Assembly (NCBI GenBank): GCA_045603485.1
Contig: JAZUMF010000095.1
Span: 17,322-81,321, forward strand
Origin: RGIG5952 sp045603485
GTDB lineage: Bacteria > Verrucomicrobiota > Kiritimatiellia > RFP12 > JAAYLN01
DNA: 64,000 nt
Direction: 5' to 3'
The translations under genes and the position numbers were made by a program. Of this stretch, positions 1 to 7,236 are shown piece after piece (position 1 is the first letter of the stretch; every line of letters starts with the position of its first letter). The notes under the pieces were generated by a model. It had not been told where the DNA came from, ran no database searches, and saw nothing but the letters and a program-made list of their open reading frames with translations.

Positions 1-4
1 CGAA

Positions 5-985
5 ATGTACTACAACGAAAACTGCAACCCCGATCTGCTCAAAGATCTGACCATAGCCGTGATCGGCTACGGCAGCCAGGGTCATGCACACGCACAAAAC
101 TTGCGTGACAGCGGCATGAATGTGTTGGTCGGGCTTTATGAAAACTCCAAAAGTGCCGCCGTTGCAAAAGCGGATGGTTTTGAAGTTCTCAATACGCCCG
201 ATGCGGTCAAAAGGGCCGATTGGGTGATGATGCTGGTCAACGATGAAAAAATGCGTTCCATCTACGAAAACGGCGTCAGGGAAAATTTACGCCCGGGTAT
301 GACATTGAGTTTTGCCCACGGTTTCAATGTCCACTTTAAAGAGATAGTGCCGCCTGATTTCGTCAATGTTGTCATGATTGCGCCAAAGGGGCCTGGGCAC
401 ACGGTACGCAGCCAGTTTGTCGAGGGCAAGGGCGTTCCATGTCTGGTGGCGGTTCAGCAGGATGCTTCCGGTAATGCGATGGAGCTGGCTTTGGCGTATG
501 CGCACGGCCTTGGTGCAGGTCGCGCCGGAATTCTGGAAACGACTTTCAGAGAGGAAACCGAAACAGACCTCTTTGGCGAACAGGCTGTTTTGTGCGGCGG
601 TGTCACTGCGCTGATGCAGGCGGGTTTTGAAACTCTTGTCGAGGCCGGGTACAAGCCTGAAAGCGCCTATTTCGAATGTATACACGAGATGAAGCTCATC
701 ATCGATCTGGTGGTTAAGGGCGGATTTTCATTTATGCGCTACAGCATCAGCGACACTGCTGAATACGGAGACTACAACACCGGCCACCGTCTGATAACCG
801 ATGCCACTAAGGCAGAGATGAAGAAGGTGCTTGCTGAAATCCAGGATGGCACATTTGCCCGTAAATGGCTGAAAGAAAATGCCGATGGCAAACCTCTTTT
901 CACCAGACAGCGTGAAGCAGCCAAAGCGCATCAGCTGGAAACTGTAGGAGCGGAACTGCGAGCTAAAATGAATTGGAACAAATAA
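5..985 (+). CDS. ilvC: Ketol-acid reductoisomerase (5' end probably outside window)
   Basis: Converts acetolactate or acetohydroxybutyrate to the dihydroxy acid using NADPH, in valine/isoleucine synthesis in the cytoplasm. The Rossmann motif GYGSQG lies at residues 21-26, followed by HAHAQNL. The C-terminal knotted domain includes the acidic FREETETDLFGEQ stretch (metal binding) and CIHEMKLIIDL. The 326 visible residues match class I (short) enzymes. The first in-frame ATG is at 5, but the codon before it is open and family members normally have a few more residues before the YY pair, so the true start is probably just upstream of the window. The stop codon TAA overlaps the ilvD ATG by one base (TAATG), implying translational coupling. 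Function is very secure. Confidence 0.97.
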   Translation: MYYNENCNPDLLKDLTIAVIGYGSQGHAHAQNLRDSGMNVLVGLYENSKSAAVAKADGFEVLNTPDAVKRADWVMMLVNDEKMRSIYENGVRENLRPGMTLSFAHGFNVHFKEIVPPDFVNVVMIAPKGPGHTVRSQFVEGKGVPCLVAVQQDASGNAMELALAYAHGLGAGRAGILETTFREETETDLFGEQAVLCGGVTALMQAGFETLVEAGYKPESAYFECIHEMKLIIDLVVKGGFSFMRYSISDTAEYGDYNTGHRLITDATKAEMKKVLAEIQDGTFARKWLKENADGKPLFTRQREAAKAHQLETVGAELRAKMNWNK

Positions 986-2613
986 TGAACAGCGATAGAT
1001 TGAGTAAAGGGGTATCCGCCGCGCCTCAGCGCGCCTTGTTGGGCGCGCTGGGATACACCAGAGAACAGATGAGGCGCCCGTTGGTCGGGGTGGTCAACAG
1101 TTTTAACGAAGTCGTCCCCGGGCACACGCATTTACAGCAGATTGCCAGAGCGGTAAAGGATGGCGTTCTTTCGGCAGGCGGCACTCCTATGGAGTTTAAC
1201 ACTATCGCCGTGTGTGATGGATTGGCGATGGGGCATGACGGAATGCACTATTCGCTGGTCTCCAGAGAGTTGATTGCAGACAGTGTTGAATGTATGGTTA
1301 AAGCCCACTGCTTCGACGCTCTGATCTTCATCCCAAACTGCGATAAAGTAGTTCCCGGTATGCTGATGGCGGCAGCCCGCTGCAATCTGCCATCGATTTT
1401 TGTCTCCGGCGGCCCGATGCTTTCTCTTGACGGCAAGGATCTGAATACCGTTTTTGAAGCGGTTGGCGCAGTCAATGCCGGGAAAATGGGTGCGGCGGAA
1501 CTTGAGGAAGTCGAGTGTTCAAGCTGTCCCGGATGCGGTTCCTGCTCGGGGATGTTTACCGCCAATTCGATGAATTGCCTTTGCGAGGCAATCGGTATGG
1601 CACTTCCCGGAAACGGCACGATACCTGCGGTCTATTCGCAGCGGATCCATTTGGCTAAACAGGCAGGAATGAAGATTATGGAACTGCTTGAACGCAACTT
1701 CCGCCCATGCGATATTATGACCAAGAAGGCGTTTCACAATGCGCTGACGGTTGATATGGCACTTGGATGCTCGACCAATACCGTACTGCATCTGCCGGCA
1801 ATTGCCGCCGAGGCCGGGGTGGAAATCGATCTGAGCGTTGTAAATGAAATCAGCGCCCGCACGCCCAACCTGTGTCACCTTGCCCCGGCGGGTAAACATC
1901 ACATGCAGGATCTTCACCGCGCCGGCGGCGTTTCGGCGGTGATGAAAGAGGTTTCGCATCTGTTGAATCTTGATTGCCTGACGGTTTCTGGGAAGAGGCT
2001 TGGTGAGGTTGTTGCCTATGCCGATGTCAGAGACCGTGAGGTTGTGCAGCGCTATGCCAATGAAGGTGGTTTGGCCGTATTGTACGGCAATCTTGCTCCT
2101 GACGGCGGAATCGTCAAACGATGCGCGGTTCGCAAAGAGATGCTCCGTTTTACCGGAAGGGCAAGGGTTTTTGAGTGTGAAGAGGATGCGGTCAAAGCCA
2201 TTCTTTCAGGCAAAATCGTCAAAGGTGATTGTGTTGTAATCCGCAATGAAGGTCCTGCCGGGGGACCAGGTATGCGCGAGATGCTTTCTCCTACCAGCGC
2301 TATCGCCGGAATGGGTTTGGATGCTGATGTGGCACTTATCACCGATGGCAGATTTTCCGGAGCAACCAGAGGGGCGGCGATCGGACACATTTCGCCGGAA
2401 GCGGTTTCAGGTGGCGCCATAGCACTTGTGGAGGAAGGCGATTTGATAAAAATCGACATCCCGAACTATTCGCTGGAACTACTGGTGGATGATGAAACCA
2501 TGAAGGCAAGGCGTGCAGGAAAGACATTTGCACAGCCAAAGCGGCTTTGCGGATATCTTAAACGCTATGCGGCTCAGGTTTTGTCTGCGGATAAAGGAGC
2601 AAGATTATGCTGA
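985..2613 (+). CDS. ilvD: Dihydroxy-acid dehydratase
   Basis: Dehydrates 2,3-dihydroxy-isovalerate or -methylvalerate to the 2-keto acid with an Fe-S cluster, in the cytoplasm. The protein has 542 residues, close to the family length. It shows NSFNEVVPGHTHL near residue 38, PNCDKVVPGM with C119, and the cluster motif CPGCGSCSGMFTANSMNCL with C181, C184 and C187. I chose the ATG at 985, which overlaps the ilvC stop by one base. An in-frame TTG at 973 would add four residues but lies inside ilvC and is less likely. The 3' end overlaps ilvA by seven bases. Its place between ilvC and ilvA fits one operon for branched-chain amino acids. Confidence 0.97.
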   Translation: MNSDRLSKGVSAAPQRALLGALGYTREQMRRPLVGVVNSFNEVVPGHTHLQQIARAVKDGVLSAGGTPMEFNTIAVCDGLAMGHDGMHYSLVSRELIADSVECMVKAHCFDALIFIPNCDKVVPGMLMAAARCNLPSIFVSGGPMLSLDGKDLNTVFEAVGAVNAGKMGAAELEEVECSSCPGCGSCSGMFTANSMNCLCEAIGMALPGNGTIPAVYSQRIHLAKQAGMKIMELLERNFRPCDIMTKKAFHNALTVDMALGCSTNTVLHLPAIAAEAGVEIDLSVVNEISARTPNLCHLAPAGKHHMQDLHRAGGVSAVMKEVSHLLNLDCLTVSGKRLGEVVAYADVRDREVVQRYANEGGLAVLYGNLAPDGGIVKRCAVRKEMLRFTGRARVFECEEDAVKAILSGKIVKGDCVVIRNEGPAGGPGMREMLSPTSAIAGMGLDADVALITDGRFSGATRGAAIGHISPEAVSGGAIALVEEGDLIKIDIPNYSLELLVDDETMKARRAGKTFAQPKRLCGYLKRYAAQVLSADKGARLC

Positions 2614-3797
2614 CACTGGATAAAGTCTACAAGGCGGGGCACCTGCTTAAAAGTGTGGCGCGTTATACCGACATGATTGAAAGCAACGGTTTGACCGATT
2701 GCTGTCAGTTGCGCCTGAAAGCGGAAAATTTGCAGTTGACCGGATCGTTCAAACTGCGCGGGGCATTTTTCAAAATCGCCAATCTGCCGCAAGACGGCAG
2801 AGAGATTGTCGCCTGCTCGGCGGGTAATCACTCGCAGGGCGTTTCGCTTGCGGCGAAAAAACTCAACCGCAAGGCTGTTATTTTCATGCCCAGCATAGCT
2901 CCCATCTCCAAAGTGGAGGCGACCGAAAAACTTGGTGCGGAAGTCCATCTGGTTGACGGCGTTTACGATGACGCGTATCTCGCGGCTGAGAAATATTGCA
3001 GCGAGCGCGACAGCGTTTTTGTCCATCCCTTCAACGATGAAGATGTGATTGCCGGTCAAGGCACCATAGCGCTTGAAATTTTAGAGCAGTACCCCGAAGT
3101 TGACACAGTGCTGGTTCCGGTAGGGGGAGGCGGTCTGGTCGCAGGTGTGGCGTTCACTTTAAAACAGCTGAACCCCGCATGCAAGGTTTATGGCGTTCAG
3201 GCCGAAGGTGCTCCGGGAATGTTTAAGGCGTTTGCTGAAAAACATGAGGTGACGCTTGAAAAAGTCTCTACCTTTGCTGATGGCATTGCCGTAAAAACGC
3301 CCGGCGCGCTCACCAGGAAATTATGCTGCAGGTATGTTGACGGCATCGTCACCGTAAGCGATGATGAGATTGCCACCGCCATTTTGACATTGATGGAAAA
3401 ACAGAAATTGGTTGCCGAAGGTGCGGGAGCGGCGGCTGTTGCCGCCGTATTGGCCGGTAAAATCGACTTGGCGAGAAAAAACGTTTGCGCCGTAATCTCT
3501 GGCGGAAACATAGATGTCAACATCCTCTCTCGGGTCATCAACCGGGGGCTGCTTTCAAGCGGCAGGGTCGCAGAGTTAAAAATCGCCATGCTGGACAAGC
3601 CCGGTCAACTCCGTGAGGTGTCGACCATAATCGCCGGCTGCGGCGCCAATGTCATTCAGGTTCGTCACGATCCGGGTGGCGAGCACGCCGATATAATCGG
3701 TTGCTTTCTCCATATCAAAATGGAAACGCGCAACTTTAACCAACTGAAACAGATTCGCCAAGCTCTGGTAACGGCAGGTTATCAGATATTGAATTGA
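2607..3797 (+). CDS. ilvA: Threonine ammonia-lyase with C-terminal ACT domain
   Basis: PLP enzyme that deaminates threonine to 2-oxobutanoate, the first committed step to isoleucine. The PLP lysine is K49 in GSFKLRGAF, and the phosphate-binding glycine loop GGGGLV is at residues 173-178. The last ~75 residues (AELKIAMLDKPGQLREV onward) form one ACT-like domain, as in the 400-residue class rather than the 510-residue E. coli IlvA. A Shine-Dalgarno AAAGGAG lies 7 bases before the ATG, inside the end of ilvD. RidA follows after 9 bases and would detoxify the product. Whether it is biosynthetic and isoleucine-inhibited cannot be read from sequence alone, but the ilvC/ilvD neighbours argue for that. 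Confidence 0.94.
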   Translation: MLTLDKVYKAGHLLKSVARYTDMIESNGLTDCCQLRLKAENLQLTGSFKLRGAFFKIANLPQDGREIVACSAGNHSQGVSLAAKKLNRKAVIFMPSIAPISKVEATEKLGAEVHLVDGVYDDAYLAAEKYCSERDSVFVHPFNDEDVIAGQGTIALEILEQYPEVDTVLVPVGGGGLVAGVAFTLKQLNPACKVYGVQAEGAPGMFKAFAEKHEVTLEKVSTFADGIAVKTPGALTRKLCCRYVDGIVTVSDDEIATAILTLMEKQKLVAEGAGAAAVAAVLAGKIDLARKNVCAVISGGNIDVNILSRVINRGLLSSGRVAELKIAMLDKPGQLREVSTIIAGCGANVIQVRHDPGGEHADIIGCFLHIKMETRNFNQLKQIRQALVTAGYQILN

Positions 3798-3806
3798 AAG
3801 GAAAAT

Positions 3807-4187
3807 ATGAATACCATTGTTTCAACCGACAAAGCACCGGCAGCCGTCGGTCCATATTCGCAAGCGGTGAAAAGCGGCAATATGCTCTTCTGCTCCGGAC
3901 AGATAGCCATCGATCCGGCAAGCGGCAATCTGTCAGGAGATGATATAAAAAGTCAGACAGAACAGGTAATGAAAAACATTTCCGCGCTGCTTGCCGCCTC
4001 CGGGGTGACTTTTGCCGATGTGGTAAAGACGACATGTTTTCTTGCAAATATCGATGACTTTGCGGAATTTAACACCATTTACGCCCGGCATTTCACCGCG
4101 AAACCCGCAAGGAGTTGTGTCGCGGTTGCGGCCTTGCCAAAAAAAGCTTTGGTCGAAGTTGAGGTAATTGCGGTTATCGGCGAATAA
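3807..4187 (+). CDS. ridA: RidA family 2-iminobutanoate/2-iminopropanoate deaminase
   Basis: Hydrolyses the reactive enamine/imine intermediates released by PLP enzymes such as IlvA, protecting other PLP enzymes. It has 126 residues, standard for the family. The signature region ARSCVAVAALPKKALVEVE carries R102, C104 and E117, equivalent to R105, C107 and E120 of E. coli RidA, so this is an active RidA type. AAAGGAAAAT precedes the ATG. It is the last gene of the ilvC-ilvD-ilvA-ridA operon, 9 bases after ilvA, and is followed by a hairpin. The ilvA-ridA pairing is a sensible metabolic unit. Confidence 0.95.
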   Translation: MNTIVSTDKAPAAVGPYSQAVKSGNMLFCSGQIAIDPASGNLSGDDIKSQTEQVMKNISALLAASGVTFADVVKTTCFLANIDDFAEFNTIYARHFTAKPARSCVAVAALPKKALVEVEVIAVIGE

Positions 4188-4214
4188 GTCTCTTTGTGTA
4201 AGTGCATAAAGATG

Positions 4215-4240
4215 ATGAGGGCGGCCGACGCCGCCCTCAT
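4215..4240 (+). terminator. Hairpin at end of ilvC-ridA operon
   Basis: Perfect 11-bp stem, ATGAGGGCGGC at 4215-4225 pairing with GCCGCCCTCAT at 4230-4240, with a four-base loop. It starts 27 bases after the ridA stop. No strong T run follows, so it may terminate imperfectly or simply protect the 3' end. Confidence 0.6.
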
Positions 4241-4267
4241 AAGCAATTAAGTGCCAGACTATTACAC

Positions 4268-4296
4268 TTGACATAGCGGCGCAACCTCACTATACT
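4268..4296 (+). promoter_or_regulatory. Consensus sigma70-like promoter inside repeat (copy A)
   Basis: TTGACA at 4268-4273 and TATACT at 4291-4296 are separated by 17 bases. The same boxes and spacing recur at 13669-13697 and 14314-14342. It reads rightward, but no gene starts within 480 bases. Confidence 0.5.
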
Positions 4297-4426
4297 AACG
4301 CAATAAATAGTCGGTATCACAAAATCTCTGCGTTAAAACTTTCACTTTTTAAGGGGACAGTCCTTTTCGTTTCCCCACGTATTATACTAATAACAAGCAT
4401 TCTAACTTTTCAACACACACAAAATG

Positions 4427-4530
4427 AGATTACGGTGCGGAACAAATTTCACCAAAAATCTCCGCGCCTATGCGTCTTTGCGTTCTCTGCGGTAAAACTA
4501 CCGCTCGCATTTTGTTCCGCACCGTAATCT
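4427..4530. repeat. 20-bp inverted repeat element (palindrome E1)
   Basis: AGATTACGGTGCGGAACAAA at 4427-4446 is perfectly complementary to the arm at 4511-4530, with a 64-base loop between them. Related arms occur at 13771-13874 and 14425-14523. This could be a MITE-like or REP-like hairpin element. Confidence 0.7.
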
Positions 4531-4727
4531 TAATTTTGTACCGAATAAAAAGGGGACAGTCCTTTTCGTTTCACATCGCTACATAGAAAACCACCAAATC
4601 GCTTCGGTCAACCATATTTCGATTTCTAGATTGGTGTGCAGCTTTGGGATATATATTTTCATCAGGGTTGTACATATTGATTGCCATTATTTTGAGTAGA
4701 ATTATAAGGGAATATACGTTGATGTGT

Positions 4728-4766
4728 TGAAAATTCCCTTAATTTATGATATTATTTAAGGGAATT
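4728..4766 (+). promoter_or_regulatory. fic promoter with overlapping palindromic operator
   Basis: A -35-like TTGAAA (4728-4733) and a -10-like TATTAT (4750-4755) lie 16 bases apart. An 11-bp inverted repeat, AATTCCCTTAA (4732-4742) and TTAAGGGAATT (4756-4766), surrounds the -10 box. A further AAGGGAAT half-site is at 4707. A repressor bound here would block transcription. The site ends 16 bases before the fic ATG. Confidence 0.5.
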
Positions 4767-4782
4767 ATTTGGAGGTGGCACA

Positions 4783-5829
4783 ATGAGAACCTTTAATTAC
4801 TCTAAAATAAGCGAAAACAAATGGGATTCCGAGTTGCTCGGTTTGATTGCGGCTATTTACAAGGAAGCCGGGAAACAAGAGATGTATTTGAAGCAGCGTC
4901 CCGAGGAGCTTGAAAAGCTGGTGGAGATTGCAAAGGTACAAAGCACCGAGGCATCCAACGCCATTGAGGGCATCAAGACCACAAGCACCCGTATCCGTCA
5001 GTTGATGGGAGATAAGACCACCCCCAGAAACCGCGATGAGCAGGAAATTGCAGGTTACAGAGACGTGCTGAATATTATCCACAAGAGTTTTGATGCTATT
5101 CCTCTGACACCGAATTATATCCTTCAGCTTCATAAAATGCTTTATAGCCATATGAATAACCCGATGGCGGGTAAAACCAAAAGCGTTCAGAACTATATCA
5201 GCGCAACCTATCCCGACGGTCATACCGAAACGCTGTTTACGCCCCTTGCACCCTTTGAGACATCGGGGGCACTGGAGACAATATGCAATGAGTATAACCG
5301 TGTAATCGGCAATATGGAGCTTGAACCGCTGATTGCCATTCCCACCTTTATACACGATTTCCTTTGTATTCATCCATTCAATGACGGAAACGGCAGAATG
5401 AGCCGTCTGCTCACGACGCTCCTTTTATACCGCAACGGATTTTACGTTGGAAAGTATATCTCCCTTGAAGCAAAGATTGCGAAGAACAAGGATCTGTATT
5501 ATGAGGTTCTGCATCAATCCCAGCAGGGTTGGCACGAGGGTGAAGCGGATGCTGTTTCGTTTATCAAATATATTCTCGGCACTATTCTTGCAGCATACAG
5601 AGATTTTGAAGACCGCTTTGCATTGGTAGAAACAAAACTCTCATCTCTTGAAATGGTAAGACGTGCGACGCAGAATAAGATCGGCCGCTTCAAAAAGCAG
5701 GATATTATGGAGCTTTGCCCGTCACTCAGTATTAGCTCGGTAGAAGGCGCACTCCGCAAACTCGTCGCTGAAGGTGAACTAAAGCGTGAAGGAAACGGTA
5801 AAAATACCACTTATTATAGGCTGAAGTGA
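4783..5829 (+). CDS. Fic domain protein with N-terminal inhibitory helix and C-terminal winged helix
   Basis: Fic enzymes transfer a nucleotide monophosphate (usually AMP) to target proteins. The full active-site motif HPFNDGNGR is at residues 197-205. An inhibitory motif of the (S/T)xxxE(G/N) type, SNAIEG, lies at 58-63, ahead of the Fic core, which fits a class II, self-inhibited Fic. The last ~60 residues (NKIGRFKKQDIMELCPSLS onward) look like a winged-helix DNA-binding domain. The 348-residue length is normal for this architecture. GGAGGTGG sits 6 bases before the ATG. The gene stands alone between repeat clusters and its base composition is more AT-rich and Clostridium-like than the ilv operon, suggesting transfer. 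It may regulate its own promoter palindrome. The target is unknown. Confidence 0.9.
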   Translation: MRTFNYSKISENKWDSELLGLIAAIYKEAGKQEMYLKQRPEELEKLVEIAKVQSTEASNAIEGIKTTSTRIRQLMGDKTTPRNRDEQEIAGYRDVLNIIHKSFDAIPLTPNYILQLHKMLYSHMNNPMAGKTKSVQNYISATYPDGHTETLFTPLAPFETSGALETICNEYNRVIGNMELEPLIAIPTFIHDFLCIHPFNDGNGRMSRLLTTLLLYRNGFYVGKYISLEAKIAKNKDLYYEVLHQSQQGWHEGEADAVSFIKYILGTILAAYRDFEDRFALVETKLSSLEMVRRATQNKIGRFKKQDIMELCPSLSISSVEGALRKLVAEGELKREGNGKNTTYYRLK

Positions 5830-5840
5830 TACCTAAAATT

Positions 5841-5865
5841 GCAACGCTCGGTGCTGTAGCGTTGC
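5841..5865 (+). terminator. Hairpin after fic
   Basis: GCAACGCT (5841-5848) pairs perfectly with AGCGTTGC (5858-5865) 11 bases after the fic stop. The following ATTGTATC is only moderately T-rich. The rest of the 236-base gap to the next gene shows no coding sequence. Confidence 0.5.
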
Positions 5866-6065
5866 ATTGTATCAAAATACCACTTGATTTTCAACGGGCA
5901 GTGGCCGCAGTTTGTCAAATAGAAAGTACACCGAAGAGAGATACTACCTATCCCCGTTTCTCATTTGCTTGTACACCCAGAGCAATATTGGGTGGAAAAA
6001 GCGATAATTATATGATACAATCAGTTCAATACCCAAATAATAAATTCGAGAGGAAAGGTTGATTT

Positions 6066-7160
6066 ATGGATTATCTGCAAAAATTGTGTTATCACTATAA
6101 ACCGAAAAAGGGATGGGTCAATGACCCGAACGGTTTGGTCTACTTTAAAGGTTATTATCATATTTTTTATCAGCATGCGCCTGATTTTGAAATCCCATGG
6201 AAACAACCTATGCATTGGGGACATGCTAGAACAAAGAACTTTGTTGATTGGGAAGAATTGCCTGTTGCACTGTTTCCGGACAGAGACTATGACAACAATG
6301 GTTGCTGGTCAGGTACGGCAATGGTGAAAGATGATACGCTCTATCTTTTCTATGCTTCGCTCAAAGGGGAAGAAAAAGTTCAAACCGTCAGTGTGGCATA
6401 TTCGACAGACGGGATTCATTTTGAAAAGTATTCTAAAAATCCTGTTATTGCGCATTATCCTGCCGACGGCGGTCCTGATTTTCGTGATCCGGCTATTTGC
6501 TGTATTGATGGGCAATATTACTGCGTTATGGCAAGCGGTAATCCCGAAAGTAAAACAGGACGACTTCTGCTGTATAAAAGTGAGAATCTGTTCAATTGGG
6601 AATATAAAGGAGTTATGTGTGAGTGGGAAGGCTGTAAATATGCAGAATGCCCGTCGTTTATGTCGGCGGAAAACGACTTATATCTGCTAACTGCCTCGGT
6701 TTGCCCGTTTGATAAAAAGCACTACTTTTCGGTAATGTACGGCGAATTTTCAGACGGTCAGTTTACAATCAAACACATTGCCGAGGTGGATAAAGGACCT
6801 GACCAATACGCTGGGCAGGTATTCCGCGACCATTTAGGTAGAAATATTCTAATGAGTTGGATTCCCGGATGGAGTTATGTCGGTTTTGCCGAAAAAGATG
6901 TTGGTTGTATGTCTGTTCCAAGAGAGTTAAAGTTGAAAGACGGAAAAATAACTGCCTTCCCTATAAAAGAATTACAACACTTGCTAAAAGATGAAGATGA
7001 GTGTTTAGAACGGACAGAAAACGGCTTCATTGTTAAAAGAAACGGTCGTGAGCCAATTACATATGTAGGAGATATTAAGGATATTAAAATTCTTCGTGAT
7101 GCTTACATCGTTGAAATTTTTGTAAACGGCGGAGAGGAAATTTATTCTGCGTTGTTATAA
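6066..7160 (+). CDS. Glycoside hydrolase family 32 (invertase/fructan hydrolase), short form
   Basis: Hydrolyses sucrose, sucrose-6-phosphate or fructans, probably in the cytoplasm because no signal peptide is present. The three family signatures are intact: WVNDPNG with nucleophile D20, FRDP at 139-142, and ECP with acid/base E194. Members usually have ~480 residues with a C-terminal beta-sandwich; this one has 364. After the five-bladed propeller (about residue 310) only ~50 residues remain, ending in VEIFVNGGEEIYSALL, which resembles the very end of the normal sandwich. The middle of that domain therefore seems deleted. GAGAGGAAAGG precedes the ATG. No sugar transporter or kinase is next to it. 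Codon use is AT-rich, like fic. Confidence 0.88.
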   Translation: MDYLQKLCYHYKPKKGWVNDPNGLVYFKGYYHIFYQHAPDFEIPWKQPMHWGHARTKNFVDWEELPVALFPDRDYDNNGCWSGTAMVKDDTLYLFYASLKGEEKVQTVSVAYSTDGIHFEKYSKNPVIAHYPADGGPDFRDPAICCIDGQYYCVMASGNPESKTGRLLLYKSENLFNWEYKGVMCEWEGCKYAECPSFMSAENDLYLLTASVCPFDKKHYFSVMYGEFSDGQFTIKHIAEVDKGPDQYAGQVFRDHLGRNILMSWIPGWSYVGFAEKDVGCMSVPRELKLKDGKITAFPIKELQHLLKDEDECLERTENGFIVKRNGREPITYVGDIKDIKILRDAYIVEIFVNGGEEIYSALL

Positions 7161-7181
7161 ACTTTTTAGGGGATTATTGCG

Positions 7182-7219
7182 CCCCCAAAGTCGCCTATTG
7201 TGATTTGGCGACATTGGGG
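7182..7219. terminator. Bidirectional terminator-like hairpin
   Basis: CCCCCAAAGTCGCC (7182-7195) pairs with GGCGACATTGGGG (7207-7219) with one mismatch or bulge. It lies between the convergent GH32 gene and the leftward secreted-protein operon. Confidence 0.55.
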
Positions 7220-7236
7220 ATTAGCAATATTATTAA

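Larger units (their letters stand above)
4241..4700. repeat. Dispersed repeat cluster, left copy
   Basis: Non-coding, AT-rich, and built from units that recur at 13.6-14.5 kb. It holds a promoter-like unit (4261-4310), two copies of AAGGGGACAGTCCTTTTCG (4351 and 4550), runs of CTCTGCG-type sequence ending GTAAAACT, and a large inverted repeat (4427-4530). No gene is visible. The GGGGACAG words resemble AAGGGACAGGC next to the transposase at the right edge of the window, so a REP-like origin is plausible. Confidence 0.7.

Noticed and set aside
4783..5829. Fic toxin-antitoxin module
   Set aside because: No small antitoxin gene is adjacent; the inhibitory helix is within the Fic protein itself.
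5826..6062. 78-codon open frame between fic and GH32
   Set aside because: No ribosome site or recognisable protein; it overlaps the fic stop and the hairpin.
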